Source: Schistosoma mansoni (taxonomy: Eukaryota; Platyhelminthes; Trematoda; Strigeidida; Schistosomatidae). From it: a stretch of 64,000 nt of DNA. Below the pieces are notes generated by a model, which worked only from the letters and a program-made list of their open reading frames with translations, was not told the origin of the DNA and did not search any database. A program made the position numbers and the translations under genes. The stretch lies in the NCBI RefSeq assembly GCF_000237925.1, contig NW_017386144.1, forward strand, positions 1-64,000. Direction: 5' to 3'. Positions 39,901-45,564 of this stretch are shown piece after piece (the first letter of the stretch is position 1; every line of letters begins with the position of its first letter).

Positions 39901-42774
39901 TCAACATTATTCTGATTTAGTATCAACGGTAATATATGAAGGTAATGATGACTAGAAAACTATGAATAAAACCAGTCTTCACAAAACCTTTTTTTAAACT
40001 AGACTATCATAGTTAATTATCTCATGAATCACTTCAAAAAGAACTTTTAGTGAGAAGCACTAATGGTTAAGAAATCTCCTAGAGACCTAAAGATCATGGG
40101 TACGGTTCTTGCTTAAGCAGCTAGTGTGTACCCCTTGAGAAGTCTTATAATAAAAAGGAACATCTTTCCATTTTTCAAATGTAACTTAACCGAGATCAAT
40201 CATTGATGAGTACAACCTATAAATCCAATATATGTAATGACTAAGTAGTTACCATCTGAGTTTTCTTCAGTAGATTATCTAGTCGAGTATTGTTGAGGTG
40301 TAATTAGTCAATCAAGTAACATAGAATAAAAGACCGATTGCCCCCAAACGTCCTGGTACGGCCGAGAGTGGGGAGAGTCCGCTCACCTTCTCGTAATGCC
40401 CTCACATGACCACGTGCATACAACTACTGCCAGGAAAATCCTACTCAATAATTCTCGCACTACGGGTGTTGTTTACGAAAATGAGAGGACGAAAAGCTAA
40501 TGTCCAGCGCGTTAACCGGGTTGGTGGACACGGAAAGTCCACCTAGGGAAGTTGGAAAACCGTGATTCCAAACCAATGGTGCACATGGGCTGGTTCCAGT
40601 ATCCTGAGGGAACAAATGGCTTATGAATCAATAGTTGGTCACTGGCTACCATGGGACTGCATCTCCTTACGATGCTCCACTACCTTGTGGACTAGACCTT
40701 CAGGTCAAAGGCTCGGGGTATGGCCCCCTAAGAAAACCACCTGCCTCACTCTAGGCACCTGGGCAGTATCACAGCCCTCACACAAATCAAATGAGATTTG
40801 TGTGGCGCATATATATCTGGTGCCCCTTTGTACCAATATTTATGTGTTTAAATAAATAAAATAATTCATTATTTAAAGGAGACCTGTTTTTAATTATCTC
40901 TGAAATATTTATATAATTCTTATCACCTTCAAAGAGAAAAATTAAGGATATATAAGTTGAAAATGGAACGTTAGTTACTACTTATTTTATCGATAATTTA
41001 TTGTGTACTTACGATTTGTTTACAATAAATTCATACAGAGAAATTTAGAAAATATTTGTAGTGTATAATAACACTTTTAGTATAGAATTGTTTTTGATGG
41101 AGTTTTGTTCTCTGAGCTGGATGGTTTGGTCGTGGAGCTTTCATCGTCCTTCTGAACGACATCATCAGTAAACACTTCGGGTAGAATTGTGGATATTTCT
41201 TTTCAAAGAAACATTTGAACATGTCCTAAATTTGATTTCTTTTTAGGCAAACTGATCAGAATAGGGGTTCGTGAAGATTATAGCAATTTTATTAGTTGAA
41301 TTCATGAGTCGATTGAAGTTGAACATTATCACTGTTGGATGCCGGTTTAGAGATTAAACGTTTTTAAATGAGACAGAATGTCCTGGGTTCGAGTCCCACA
41401 TGCAGGATCATGGATGCACACTACTGAGGAGTCCTATACTAGGACGAAACGCCCGTCCAGTACTCCCAGATTTTCAATGATTGACTAGCTTACATCGACT
41501 CATGAATTCAACTATTAAAATAATTTTATTGAGAACATTTATTTCAGGGTCACAATTTATCTTGCTGCATAGAATAATTTTTATTACATAATCACAAAGT
41601 TTAATATATGATTATTATTATTACTTCGTATAAATTTCAAACTTACTATTTATTATTGGCTTTAATTGAAACAAAAGGTGCTGATATACTTCTGTAAAAG
41701 CAAATAGTAATAATAATAATAGTTACATAATGAAAATGAAAAAATATTTGATAGAGGGAATTGTAATGAAGAAACTAATCATCGTCATAGAAACAATCTC
41801 AACTAGACTTGGTTTTCATAGTTGAAATCATGAGCTAGACCATCATGGAAAACCTGGAAGCACTGGACATCCGTTTCATCCTACCGTAGGACTCCTCAGC
41901 AGTGGACATCCATGATCCCGCCTCGCGAGATTCGAACCCAGGACCTACCAGTCTCGCGCTAGAGCACTTGACCGATAGACCACTGAGCCGGCATCCAACG
42001 GTGCACTGCTGAGGAGACGCACAGTAGGACAAAACGGCCCGTCCACAGGGCTTCTCCCGAGGTTTTTTTTCTGGTGGTCTAACTTCAATTGATTCATGAT
42101 TTCAACTATGAAAATACTGAAACCTCCACAAAACCCCTTCTGAATAAACTTAGTTTATTTTATAAGTTTTATAGCTCAGTCAAGTACTTGCCTGATTTGC
42201 AATCTGAAACTGTATAATTTTAGAAAGAAAAACAACTCTGAAATAACTGATGAAACACAATACTATTTGAAGATAGTTTCTAGCATAAACTAACATCGAC
42301 TAAATAACAGCTAACTAAAGTTGAGAGTATAGGACAGCCACATGATTTAATGTTATCAGGCTAACAACGAAAACTGACAGTCGTTGGTTTGATTCCATAA
42401 GATTAAATCTATGTATTTTATTCTGAGTAGTTCCTGTCTAGGATAAAAGAAAAACGTTGTCCAATGATTCATAAGTTTCCATAGTTTTCAATTTGACGTC
42501 AGTTTAATTTTGAAAACTGCCATAGGAAAAATCAAAACGCTGAAAGAGTTTCTTTACTTTTTTTACCTGAATTTATGATTTACCTTTGTTTAGCCATATC
42601 CCTTTCCCATAATTTTCTTAGTTTCATAAATTTCCATGATTTAGCCATTCGTCCAAATCGTTTACGATGATGATTTCGTTTGCTACGTTTTTTCAATGTT
42701 GACTTTTCTTTAAGTGGATATGTATTAGTTTGATCTGAATCAGAATTATCTGTGGAATAACCTGAATAAGCCAT
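13316..42774 (-). CDS. Otopetrin-type proton channel, complete 10-exon gene
   Basis: Ten exons (42774-42584, 36058-35920, 34217-34061, 28468-28431, 24955-24742, 22636-22458, 21505-21320, 18873-18828, 17655-17185, 14367-13316) join in frame into about 890 codons. Most donors are GTAAGT. Otopetrins are proton-selective membrane channels with twelve helices. All twelve are visible: residues about 67-93, 105-130, 245-265, 285-305, 310-345, 395-430 (VDPFLYPLAIEYSLITGSF), 569-591, 608-630, 642-667, 772-797, 818-837 (ICNLALWLVNTFE) and 857-878. The family's closing motif RFHSTVCLAELW follows at 872-883. The N-terminus is about 64 basic and polar residues. The odd part is an 88-residue Asn/Tyr tract between helices 9 and 10, longer than I would expect in the family. 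It also has small 38 and 46 bp exons. The start codon is the only suitable ATG in exon 1, but an upstream exon cannot be excluded. The last acceptor has two in-phase options (14367 or 14310). Confidence 0.92.
13709..13972 (-). repeat. In-frame AAT-type microsatellite coding an Asn/Tyr tract
   Basis: About 88 codons, almost all AAT, AAC, TAT, ATT or AAA, inside otopetrin exon 10. It encodes the loop between helices 9 and 10. The base composition is far more extreme than in the flanking helices. The frame stays open throughout, which argues that it is translated. Confidence 0.9.
14575..14860 (+). repeat. SINE B copy lacking half of its ribozyme
   Basis: The left edge has an inverted end piece (GAAGGGGGTTTTGTGAAGAG). 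The tRNA-like head follows (TGGTCTAGTAGTAAAGTGC, then GGATTCGAATCTCGCGAGGC), and then GATCGTGGACGAAACGGATG. The CUGANGA half and stem II are deleted, while the GAAAC side and the 3' end CCATGGTGGTCTAGCTTCAA remain. It lies in the last otopetrin intron. Confidence 0.75.
14861..17184. other. Otopetrin intron 9, otherwise unremarkable
   Basis: AT-rich. The only recognisable repeat is a weak, degenerate minus-strand SINE B fragment at about 16980-17045 (AACTGCTCAGCAGTAGGCAT). A short ATA/ATT run occurs at about 16070-16090. Confidence 0.45.
17185..17655 (-). CDS. Otopetrin exon 9 (helix 6 and long central loop)
   Basis: The acceptor is AATTTAG|GTCAC and the donor ATAG|GTAAGT; 471 bases, entering in phase 1 and leaving in phase 1. 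It encodes DPFLYPLAIEYSLITGSFFY, a signature of the sixth helix, and then an about 110-residue hydrophilic linker rich in Ser, Asn and Gln with a short HQQQQQ run. The linker joins the two halves of the channel. Confidence 0.92.
18828..18873 (-). CDS. Otopetrin exon 8 (46 bp)
   Basis: ATTTCAG|ACTCAC to AAATA|GTAAGT. It reads THISLNPYHENHTPN plus one base, and the phases match both neighbours exactly. It encodes the polar loop before helix 6. Confidence 0.8.
20188..20535 (+). repeat. LTR-like repeat, copy 2
   Basis: It shares AGGAATTACTTATGGACTAA at the start, the TATTCTTATTGTATGACTAT block and the GGACTTAACACACAGGGCTA region with copies 1, 3 and 4. The central TATA-like part is missing. Fossil, probably a solo LTR fragment in an otopetrin intron. 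Confidence 0.45.
20920..21185 (+). repeat. SINE B variant with mirrored ends
   Basis: The left 55 bp (GTTAGACCACCATTGAAAAC, then GGACGGCCGTTTCGTCCTAG) are the inverted complement of the right end (TTTTCAATGGTGGTCTAACA). Between them lies the tRNA-like head (GTCCTGGGTCGGAATCCCGC) and a hammerhead-like CTGCTGAGGAGTTCCATACT with GACGAAATGG. The cleavage triplet position is altered. It lies in otopetrin intron 7, just 3' of exon 7. Confidence 0.7.
21320..21505 (-). CDS. Otopetrin exon 7 (helix 5)
   Basis: CTTTTAG|GTTATA to CATATG|GTAAGT (gene strand); 62 codons, phase 0 at both ends. It reads VILHRHLVTVRLSYIHLATI followed by NFCHWLKVVVSEVAL. The His/Arg-led helix followed by ATNxC-W matches the family's fifth helix. 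Confidence 0.92.
21545..21790 (+). repeat. MITE-like repeat of about 230 bp, copy 2
   Basis: It opens around the palindrome ACTTATATCCATATAAGT and closes with GTATGGTTATCAG. Internal blocks (ACATAGAATGTATTTTGGCA, GACCGATAAGGAAAGAAC) match copies at 12110 and, inverted, at 43565. Confidence 0.6.
21788..21862 (+). pseudogene. Coding-looking fragment wedged between two repeats
   Basis: Between the MITE-like repeat and a truncated SINE B, about 75 bp read in one frame as ELTENENRLDDNRLLYKLDL then AKQRL, charged and coiled-coil-like with typical schistosome codon use. It is not shared with the other copies of either repeat. It may be a captured exon piece; family unknown. Confidence 0.35.
21863..22030 (+). 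repeat. SINE B, truncated at the head, near-intact ribozyme
   Basis: It begins at box B (GGGTTCGAATCTCGCGAGGC) and continues through CTGAGGAGTCCCACAATAGG, ACGAAACAGCCGTC and CAGTGCTTCC to the end AACCCCTTCTGAATA. Stem I is interrupted by an extra CCG before the core, so activity is doubtful. Confidence 0.75.
22458..22636 (-). CDS. Otopetrin exon 6 (helices 3 and 4)
   Basis: AAACAG|TATCCG to CATAGA|GTAAGT; 179 bases, entering with two bases of a split Val codon. ESLFIGFGLGVMIHDGFNLS then WIPKHIIRIVWVLWQTYFVF match the family's third and fourth helices. Confidence 0.93.
22740..22935 (+). repeat. SINE A (Smα-like), degenerate copy
   Basis: GTCAGTAGCTAAGTGGTTAA (box A region), a damaged box B, and CATCAACTCTGAGGTGCATG. 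The ribozyme remnant is GCTGAAGAGTCCCAAATAAG with GAGA in place of GAAA, followed by TCCTGGATTCCATTGTTAGC. Inactive by sequence. Confidence 0.75.
23270..23480 (+). repeat. SINE B variant, degenerate
   Basis: The head is weak (AATGGTCTTGAGGTCAATAG, CTTGGGTTCGAGTTCCATG). The ribozyme region CTGATGAGTCCCATACTAGG then AAGAAACGGCCGTTT keeps CUGAUGA and GAAA, but the stem I strands no longer pair. It ends near TCTCAATGGTAGTCTAACGT. Confidence 0.65.
23955..24300 (-). repeat. SINE B-like degenerate composite
   Basis: Recognisable by GACCATTGGAAACCTGGAAG and ATTCCTCAGCAGTTCACATT at the left, and by GTGGATTGATTAAAGTTAGA with AACACCGTCG at the right (plus orientation). It looks like two partial copies facing each other; both are worn. 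Confidence 0.55.
24545..24722 (+). pseudogene. Coding-looking fragment in otopetrin intron 5
   Basis: Plus-strand frame FLLLQLAYSEINKS, then two TGA stops, then ENLTDWCDQASKFIEYLTES followed by VLMSTTFRENQQQIL before TAA. The codon use and Trp/Cys content look like a real protein but the stops rule out an intact exon. It ends just 3' of otopetrin exon 5 on the opposite strand. Family unknown; possibly a processed-gene remnant. Confidence 0.35.
24742..24955 (-). CDS. Otopetrin exon 5 (loop and start of helix 3)
   Basis: TTATAG|TTAATG to AGTTG|GTAAGT; 71 codons plus one base. A hydrophilic loop with a run of eight Asn (ATT/ATC repeat on the plus strand, 24805-24835) ends in NLYMRLGAVG. That runs directly into exon 6, giving the family block YMRLGAVVSESLFIGFG. 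Confidence 0.92.
25080..25395 (-). repeat. SINE A (Smα-like), full copy with ribozyme
   Basis: Minus-strand order: CAGTAGCTGAGTGGATAACG (box A region), GGGTTCGAGTCTCAGAGTGA (box B), ATCAACTCTGAGATGCAGG, the hammerhead, then GCTTAATTG at the end. The segment to 25395, with CAGTATGCACATATGCCAAT and GGTTAGTATTG-type sequence, is the 5' extension also seen at 28044, 30452 and 54205. Confidence 0.85.
25116..25160 (-). ncRNA. Hammerhead ribozyme, SINE A copy, intact core
   Basis: Minus strand: stem I ACCCAG, core CTGACGA, stem II GTCT/GGAC with loop CAAATA, GAAA, a three-pair stem III (ACG/CGU with loop CG), cleavage triplet GTC, stem I strand CTGGAT. All invariant core bases are present; stem I has one mismatch. 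Smα hammerheads are known to be active, and this copy should be a candidate. It is in the sense direction of otopetrin intron 4. Confidence 0.8.
26225..26430 (+). repeat. SINE B 5' region and head (plus), left half of an inverted pair
   Basis: GTCCTGGAGTTCTAGTGAGG and GTGGAGTTCAAACAGGTCTG, then TTCGTGGATTGGTTGAAGTT, AACACCGTTGGATGCCGGCT and the box A region CAATGGTCTAGAGGCTAAGT. The copy stops before box B. It faces the minus copy that starts at about 26440. Confidence 0.75.
26440..26770 (-). repeat. SINE B (minus), right half of an inverted pair
   Basis: Full-length order on the minus strand, from CACTAGTGACTGGCTTC through GGATTAGTTGAAGTTAGACA to the hammerhead remnant (CTGCTGAAGTCTCATATTAG, GAAGAAACGACC) and the CCTTTTGATAA-like end. 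The core is damaged by small deletions. Confidence 0.75.
26800..26945 (-). repeat. SINE B 3' end fragment
   Basis: GAAGCGGGTTTTAAAGGGAT at the left is the inverted element end; GTCAACCATGGAAAACCTGG follows, and then GAACGAAACA on the minus strand. A deletion joins TGGGACTC straight to the terminal TCATGAACTCAACTA motif. Confidence 0.65.
26948..27061 (+). pseudogene. Short coding-looking stretch after a SINE end
   Basis: It reads LSSETEVKFQNVSVNDVKTN then DEKQTFNQLLFNKSQI before a stop, hydrophilic with balanced codon use. No splice acceptor is convincing and no family is recognised. Low confidence that it was ever coding. Confidence 0.2.
27832..27898. repeat. (TA)n microsatellite, about 33 units
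   Basis: An uninterrupted TA run in otopetrin intron 4. Confidence 0.97.
28044..28345 (+). repeat. SINE A (Smα-like), long copy, ribozyme lacking one core base
   Basis: 5' extension AGTATTGTTTGTTTGAATCT, then GTGCATACTGTGCATATTTC, head GAGTGGATAATGCGATGGCG, box B TGTTCGAGTCCCAGAGTGG, CAGCTGACGAGTCCCAAATA and GGACAAAATGCACGTCC. The G of GAAA is lost, which should abolish cleavage. It ends 85 bp 3' of the otopetrin microexon on the opposite strand. Confidence 0.85.
28431..28468 (-). CDS. Otopetrin exon 4 (38 bp microexon)
   Basis: ATTACAG|TAATTA to AATATA|GTAAGT. It reads INEHHELSEPNI after a split Ile codon. Its entry phase (2 bases) fits the one spare base of exon 3, and it leaves in phase 0 as exon 5 needs. 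It encodes part of the loop between helices 2 and 3. Confidence 0.78.
29835..30030 (-). repeat. SINE A (Smα-like) with ribozyme
   Basis: Minus strand: box A region GTGGCCTAGTGGAAAACGCG, box B-like GGTTAGAGTCCCAGAGTGAA, CATCAACTCCGAGATGCAGG, the hammerhead, and TATCCATCTTTGCTTACGG. The head side runs into ATCAGGACTCAGTGGCC. Confidence 0.85.
29869..29913 (-). ncRNA. Hammerhead ribozyme, SINE A copy, intact core
   Basis: Stem I ATTCAG, core CTGACGA, stem II GTCC/GGAC with loop CGAATA, GAAA, stem III ACG/CGU, cleavage triplet GTC, stem I CTGGTT. The core is intact. Stem I keeps four pairs, one of them a wobble. Sense direction in otopetrin intron 3. Confidence 0.72.
30030..30251 (+). repeat. Left arm of a large mirrored repeat beside an assembly gap
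   Basis: SINE A 5' extension sequence (ACTTAGTATTGTTTGTTTGG to AGATGGATACTGGTCAGTC, then CATCAATAGGAAGATCCAAA). The same sequence returns inverted right after the run of N. Both arms even read the identical short peptide MDTGQSLIGICCSTKNINRK on opposite strands. Confidence 0.9.
30252..30451. other. Assembly gap, 200 N
   Basis: Exactly 200 undetermined bases, so a placeholder length. It sits at the symmetry centre of an inverted repeat. Confidence 0.99.
30452..30655 (-). repeat. Right arm of the mirrored repeat
   Basis: Reverse complement of the left arm: ATCTTCCTATTGATGTTTTT, GACTGACCAGTATCCATCTT, TATGCTTGTGAATTTAGGCT, ending CAAACAATACTAAGTAAATT. Identity looks near perfect over about 200 bp. 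Confidence 0.9.
31870..32125 (-). repeat. SINE B composite: minus copy plus inverted 3' end
   Basis: Left part on the minus strand: box B TGGGTTCGAATCTCGCGAGT, hammerhead CTGCTGAGGAGTCCCATAAT with GGACGAAAAGACCGTC, and the usual end. From about 32020 the end repeats on the plus strand (TTTTCCATGGTGGTCCAGCT to CCCTTCCGATAAT). The minus ribozyme keeps the core but has mismatches in stems I and III. Confidence 0.75.
32126..33585. other. Otopetrin intron 3, no gene
   Basis: Only a worn SINE B relative at about 32870-33230 (AACACCAAAGACTAGGAAGT, ATTCATGAAATCGCGTGATC) is recognisable; the rest is AT-rich and featureless. Confidence 0.4.
33590..33760 (-). repeat. 3' end of a retroposed repeat (family C), minus copy
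   Basis: Minus strand: CGGGCAGTATCATAGCCCTC, ACACAATTAAG, TGTGGCACATATATATCTGG, TGCCCCCTTGTACCAATATT, TATGTGTTCAAATAAATAAA. It matches the end of the plus copy at 40330-40860, including the AAATAAATAAA tail typical of LINE-mobilised 3' ends. Confidence 0.7.
33805..33905 (+). repeat. CAGT tandem run and family D fragment
   Basis: GTCAGTCAGTCAGTCAGTCA leads into CACAACGTGGAACTTCGTAC, a TACG run, and AGTTCGAGTTGCCATACCAC. A similar opening (CAGTCAGTCAGCTACAACGT, AGTTGCCATACCTC) begins the longer family D copies at 38720 and 51495. Confidence 0.6.
34061..34217 (-). CDS. Otopetrin exon 3 (helix 2)
   Basis: TACTAG|ATATTT to CATATGA|GTAAGT; 52 codons plus one base. IFLISQYCGAILVLAYLQYL is the second helix, and a Lys-rich loop follows. 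It joins exon 2 (KYYLE) without loss of frame. Confidence 0.9.
34389..34580 (+). repeat. Imperfect minisatellite, three units of about 58-67 bp
   Basis: Units begin at about 34390, 34457 and 34515 with TTGGGCTGTACTGTTCGGGT, TTGAGATGTACTGCTTGGGT and TTGAGCTGTACTGTTTGGGT. Each ends with a GTGTCTG-TTCTCCTG-like block. GC-richer than its surroundings; in otopetrin intron 2, upstream of exon 3. Confidence 0.75.
34670..35430. repeat. Imperfect inverted pair of an unclassified repeat (family E)
   Basis: The left arm (minus, about 34860-34680) reads MWRNSSTSLLPEVCTNDVFQ then KNNESSKTEPSSSENKTPP. The right arm (plus, about 35290-35410) reads MWRNSNTLLLHEVCADDVI, a stop, then KNDGNSTTKPSSSEKKP. A third copy lies at about 41190-41085 (minus). 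The conserved peptide suggests decay from a coding repeat, presumably a mobile element, that I cannot name. Confidence 0.55.
35590..35800 (+). repeat. Unclassified repeat family D, diverged copy
   Basis: The blocks GCGATCGATCTTAGGCCATG, TATTGGTTATGATAATCACA and TAGTCTCTATCTACCTACAG correspond in order to the conserved core of the copies at 38720 and 51495. It lies just 3' of otopetrin exon 2. Confidence 0.5.
35920..36058 (-). CDS. Otopetrin exon 2 (helix 1)
   Basis: AATTTAG|TGAATC to TTGGAA|GTAAGT; 139 bases. SMTASLLFMFAITQCIFGFV followed by LPICDSF is the first helix of the channel. It enters with one base, completing an AGT Ser codon begun in exon 1. Confidence 0.9.
36200..36545 (-). repeat. 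SINE B, full-length copy
   Basis: Minus-strand head: CTCAGTGGTTTAGTGGTTAA (box A), TGGGTTCGAATCTTGCGAGG (box B), then CTGCTGAGGAGTCCCACATT, AGAACGAAACGGCCGTC and CAGTTCTTCC. The ribozyme core is intact, but stem II has a mismatch (GTCC against GAAC). It lies in the first otopetrin intron in the sense direction. Confidence 0.82.
36735..36935 (+). repeat. SINE B with a mirrored left end
   Basis: The left 55 bp (TTGAAGCTAGACCACCATGG) are inverted, then GATAGGTCCTGGGTTCGGAT (box B) and ACTGTTGAAGAGTCCCATGA with GACGAAACGGCCATCCAGTG. The first core base C has become T, so the ribozyme is probably dead. Confidence 0.75.
37605..37950 (-). repeat. Old SINE A relics
   Basis: TGGGAACCAGGAATCACGTT, CTTATTTGAAACTTGCCAAA and GGGACTCGAACTCAGTAGCT keep the order of SINE A on the minus strand, heavily mutated. 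Another scrap with the head TATCTGGACACAGTAGCTAA lies at about 37920 on the plus strand. Confidence 0.45.
38720..39440 (+). repeat. Unclassified repeat family D, longest copy
   Basis: About 700 bp, GC-richer than its surroundings. Landmarks are CAGTCAGTCAGCTACAACGT, AATTCGTAGAAGTAGTTACT, TTGTGATCGATTCTAAGC, GTCACGCGGACCCCAA, GTAGTCTGCATCTACCAA, AATGGCTCAGACTACAAGG and CTTCTCCGCCAAAGGTTTCG. A 70-codon ORF (38938-39150) is open but of no known family. Partial copies lie at 35590, 51495 and 56040. It is probably part of a mobile element, with UTR and coding not resolved. Confidence 0.6.
40330..40865 (+). repeat. Retroposed GC-rich repeat (family C) with an AAATAAATAAA tail
   Basis: It starts about GTACGGCCGAGAGTGGGGAG and AGTCCGCTCACC, contains CACATGACCACGTGCATACA, and ends CCCTCACACAAATCAAATGA, GGTGCCCCTTTGTACCAATA and an AAATAAATAAAATAA tail. 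I know this sequence type as common in schistosome genomes. The tail suggests LINE-driven insertion. The ORF at 40562-40855 shows no recognised domain. Confidence 0.65.
41030..41225 (-). repeat. Unclassified repeat family E, third copy
   Basis: Plus-strand text TGGAGTTTTGTTCTCTGAGC and TTTGGTCGTGGAGCTTTCAT match 34738-34800 closely. On the minus strand it retains the SSENKT peptide seen in the inverted pair. Confidence 0.55.
41270..41525 (+). repeat. SINE B variant
   Basis: TTGGATGCCGGTTTAGAGAT, GTCCTGGGTTCGAGTCCCAC (box B), then CTACTGAGGAGTCCTATACT, AGGACGAAACGCCCGTC and CAGTACTCCC. Core and stem II are good; the pair next to the core in stem I is mismatched (A opposite C). It lies antisense in the first otopetrin intron. 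Confidence 0.75.
41820..42150 (-). repeat. SINE B minus copy joined to an inverted plus 3' half
   Basis: The minus copy spans about 41820-42000, with box B TGGGTTCGAATCTCGCGAGG and a ribozyme remnant reading GATGAAACGGATGTC. From 42003 a plus 3' half follows (GCACTGCTGAGGAGACGCAC, GACAAAACGGCCCGTCC) to the usual CCCCTTCTGAATAA end. It sits 430 bp 3' of otopetrin exon 1. Confidence 0.7.
42584..42774 (-). CDS. Otopetrin exon 1 (cytoplasmic N-terminus)
   Basis: The ATG is at 42774; the exon ends CAAAG before GTAAAT, in phase 2. It reads MAYSGYSTDNSDSDQTNTYP and then a strongly basic stretch (KKRSKRNHHRKRFGRMAKSW). Assignment rests on the perfect phase match with exon 2, the lack of any better upstream exon, and its hydrophilic character. 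An ATT/AAT microsatellite lies immediately 5' of the ATG. Confidence 0.8.
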
Positions 42775-42775
42775 G

Positions 42776-42804
42776 ATTATTATTATTATTAATAATAATA
42801 ATGG
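42776..42804. repeat. ATT/AAT microsatellite next to the otopetrin start codon
   Basis: Mirror-type ATTATTATT...AATAATAAT run directly 5' of the ATG on the gene's strand. Further ATC and ATT runs at 42950-43020 suggest a simple-sequence-rich 5' UTR or promoter. Confidence 0.85.
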
Positions 42805-43564
42805 TAATGGCTTGAACGATGAATAGTATTGTTTTAGGTAAATAAAGTATCCTGAATCAATGTCTACGAAGTGTTCCGCGTCAATACGATTACTGTTGAA
42901 ATGTTTCGTCTGTTCGATTAATTGATTATTATAGCTAGAATCATTCTGATCATCATCATCATCATCAGAACCATAATGATAATAGTAGTGACAAGTTTAT
43001 TAATTTTATTATTATTATTATAAACAATAAACCAATTGTGAACTTGACAATAGTAATGACTTGGTTATTTAATGGATATTGATTAATCAACAATAATGTG
43101 TATGTGTATTACAATATCATCTGGATTGGATGAAGTTAACCAGTAAAGATATTCATTCTTAGATGAACTAATGTAAAGATCGGTATGAATTAGAATAATG
43201 AATAATGAGAATCAGTTACTTATTAACTGATATATGTGTGTACAAGTAATCTGTAATATAAACAATATCATAAATATTTTAGCATTTATAACTATGCTGA
43301 TATTAAGTCAATAAATGTACATCGAATTACTGTAAATTTTATATTGAGAGCTCTCAAAAATTCTTTGAAGAGATTTGTAGATACTAGGAGAAAGCTAAAA
43401 ACCATTTAGCCTTAACAATGAACAATGGAAACTTGTTCGACACATTCAGAAATATGCAGGATTGTATCGCACTCTCATTAAATGTGTTTCCTAGAAGCTT
43501 GTAGTGAAAAAAAAACTGGTTGTGGACAGTCGAATGTACTTAGGCAAAAATTACAAACTACCTC

Positions 43565-43805
43565 ATTAAATTCTGATAACCATATAGTAAACAGTTAATT
43601 TGCAAAATAACAATCAATTGTCTCAATCTTCACTGTTCCTTCGGCAAATATCAGTTCATCTTCTCTGATTATTATTGTTCATGAAGTTTCGTACCAATTG
43701 CGTTTCATTTTAGTTCTTTCCTTATCGGTTTTCTGCCAAAATACATTCTATGTCTGACCATCGCCATATACTACTTATATGGATATAAGCAGACCACACT
43801 ACAAG
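43565..43805 (-). repeat. MITE-like repeat of about 230 bp, copy 3 (inverted)
   Basis: Plus-strand text CTGATAACCATATAGTAAAC to ACTTATATGGATATAAGCAG is the reverse complement of the copies at 21545 and 12110, with the same ends. Confidence 0.6.
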
Positions 43806-44204
43806 TTTTCAAAATGTTAAGATCACCCCTAAATTAATAAATACTCACGTGCATAAACCAGATTGAAAGTGAAGTATTTTATACTTCCTACCTCGTTTCT
43901 ACCGTTTGAGGCTCATATGCAGGAGTAAACTTAGATACTACCAACCAATTAGGAAGTTATTAGTAGTTGTTTCAGTACCAAATATGTTATTTTCCCAATC
44001 ATGCAACTGATACAATAAACGTAACTGATACTGATTTATTTTACTTATTAATTATATATGTTAACCGCATTTGCAGATGTCGTTTTTTAAAACACCGACA
44101 AAGAACTTTATATTTTAACTGGGATCAAAAAGCCAAAAGGTGGAATTCAGCCATATATAGTATCAGAGAGTTACCTGCCGATGATATTAGAAGATAATCA
44201 CATA

Positions 44205-44410
44205 ACATTATGAATTTATTGAAGTTGAACGTCAGTTGATTGGTTCAAAATTTAGGCAAGCGGGGTGAAACATGAAGGTCATGGATTTGATTTCGTGTGA
44301 GAAGTCTCATACTAGGACTCAGCAACTGTCCTATGCTTCCTAGGTTTCAGTGTTCATCCAACCAATATCAACCAATGATGTCAGTAGTAAAATAATTAAT
44401 TAGAAATGTC
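44205..44410 (+). repeat. Degenerate SINE B relic
   Basis: ATTGAAGTTGAACGTCAGTT, AGAAGTCTCATACTAGGACT and TCCTATGCTTCCTAGGTTTC keep the family order, but most of the ribozyme and head are worn away. Confidence 0.4.
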
Positions 44411-45564
44411 TCAACAAAATTCCCAAGCGACAAAAATATTCACATTTTATACAGTTTCTTTGACTGGTGATCACTTGATGAGGTAGTGAAAGTTCATTGA
44501 CTGAAATCGTTAGGATATGTACTACATATGCATGACCAAATTCCACTTTGGTCCTCGATTCTCGCTAGTATTGTAGTAGACTGAAAAAAGATTAGGAGAC
44601 CCAAACCAAAATGTGTTATTAGTCGATGGAGTCGTTGACTGTTGCTCTAATTCATGTTAGTAGATTCAGGCAAACTAAATAAGGTTAGCCTGACAACCAC
44701 AACCAAAGGTTGGAGACTTTGGGTGAAATAACCCAGAATCTTTCTCAATAGAGAATATGCATTCATAATTCCTCTCTCACTCTATTTTTGATTCCAGTAC
44801 CCCTTCATATACAGCTTTCACTCTGTCTTTTGAAACCATATTTACAAGGTTTCTCATTATCATTACTTCTATAATATTTCGATCGCTTTACAATAAATTA
44901 TGTTTATTTAATGTCTTTGTGCTAATGTGATATGTCAACTTTGGCTAATGGACATCTGTTCCAGGCTCTATATTGATAATATCTGTCTGTGTCTGTCATG
45001 CTTGATGGAAAATCTGATTAAAGGAATTATATGGTAGTAATTCATTTTCAGAACTGACATTAACTGTCGACCTAATAAAAACTGAACAACTCTGAGTAAC
45101 TATTCAGTAATATTTTAGCATATTTCAAGATAAATCAATCAACAGATATAAATCTAATATTCTTCGATTTGTATCTGTAAAATAATTGTAGTTTAGAATA
45201 AGATAACTATCCTATAGTTTCTGGTTATCAATGGCTTTTCGACCGTTTCGCTGGATACAATGACAAATAATGTTCGAATTGTCAACATCATGATGAATTT
45301 TAATCTCATTCATTCGACAATATTCAATGTCAGAAGAAACTTCATGGAAGAAAATACAAGATTATTATACATGTACAAAGTTTTATTCAATAATCAAATA
45401 TAGATCGTTAGTCCATTTTTAATGGTAGAGTAGGAAGATTCCAAGCTTTTTCTGTAATTTTTCACGTTGAATATGAGATATCAAAAATGAACATTTAGCT
45501 TTACAAAAGATATTACAGTCTTGTTCTTTCTCAAAATGTAAAACATTGCATTAAACATATATAA

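Larger units (their letters stand above)
42805..45560. other. 5' flank of otopetrin and intergenic DNA
   Basis: Contains the MITE-like copy and one SINE relic listed separately. The short ORF at 43967-44197 is not supported by any motif. No gene recognised. Confidence 0.4.
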
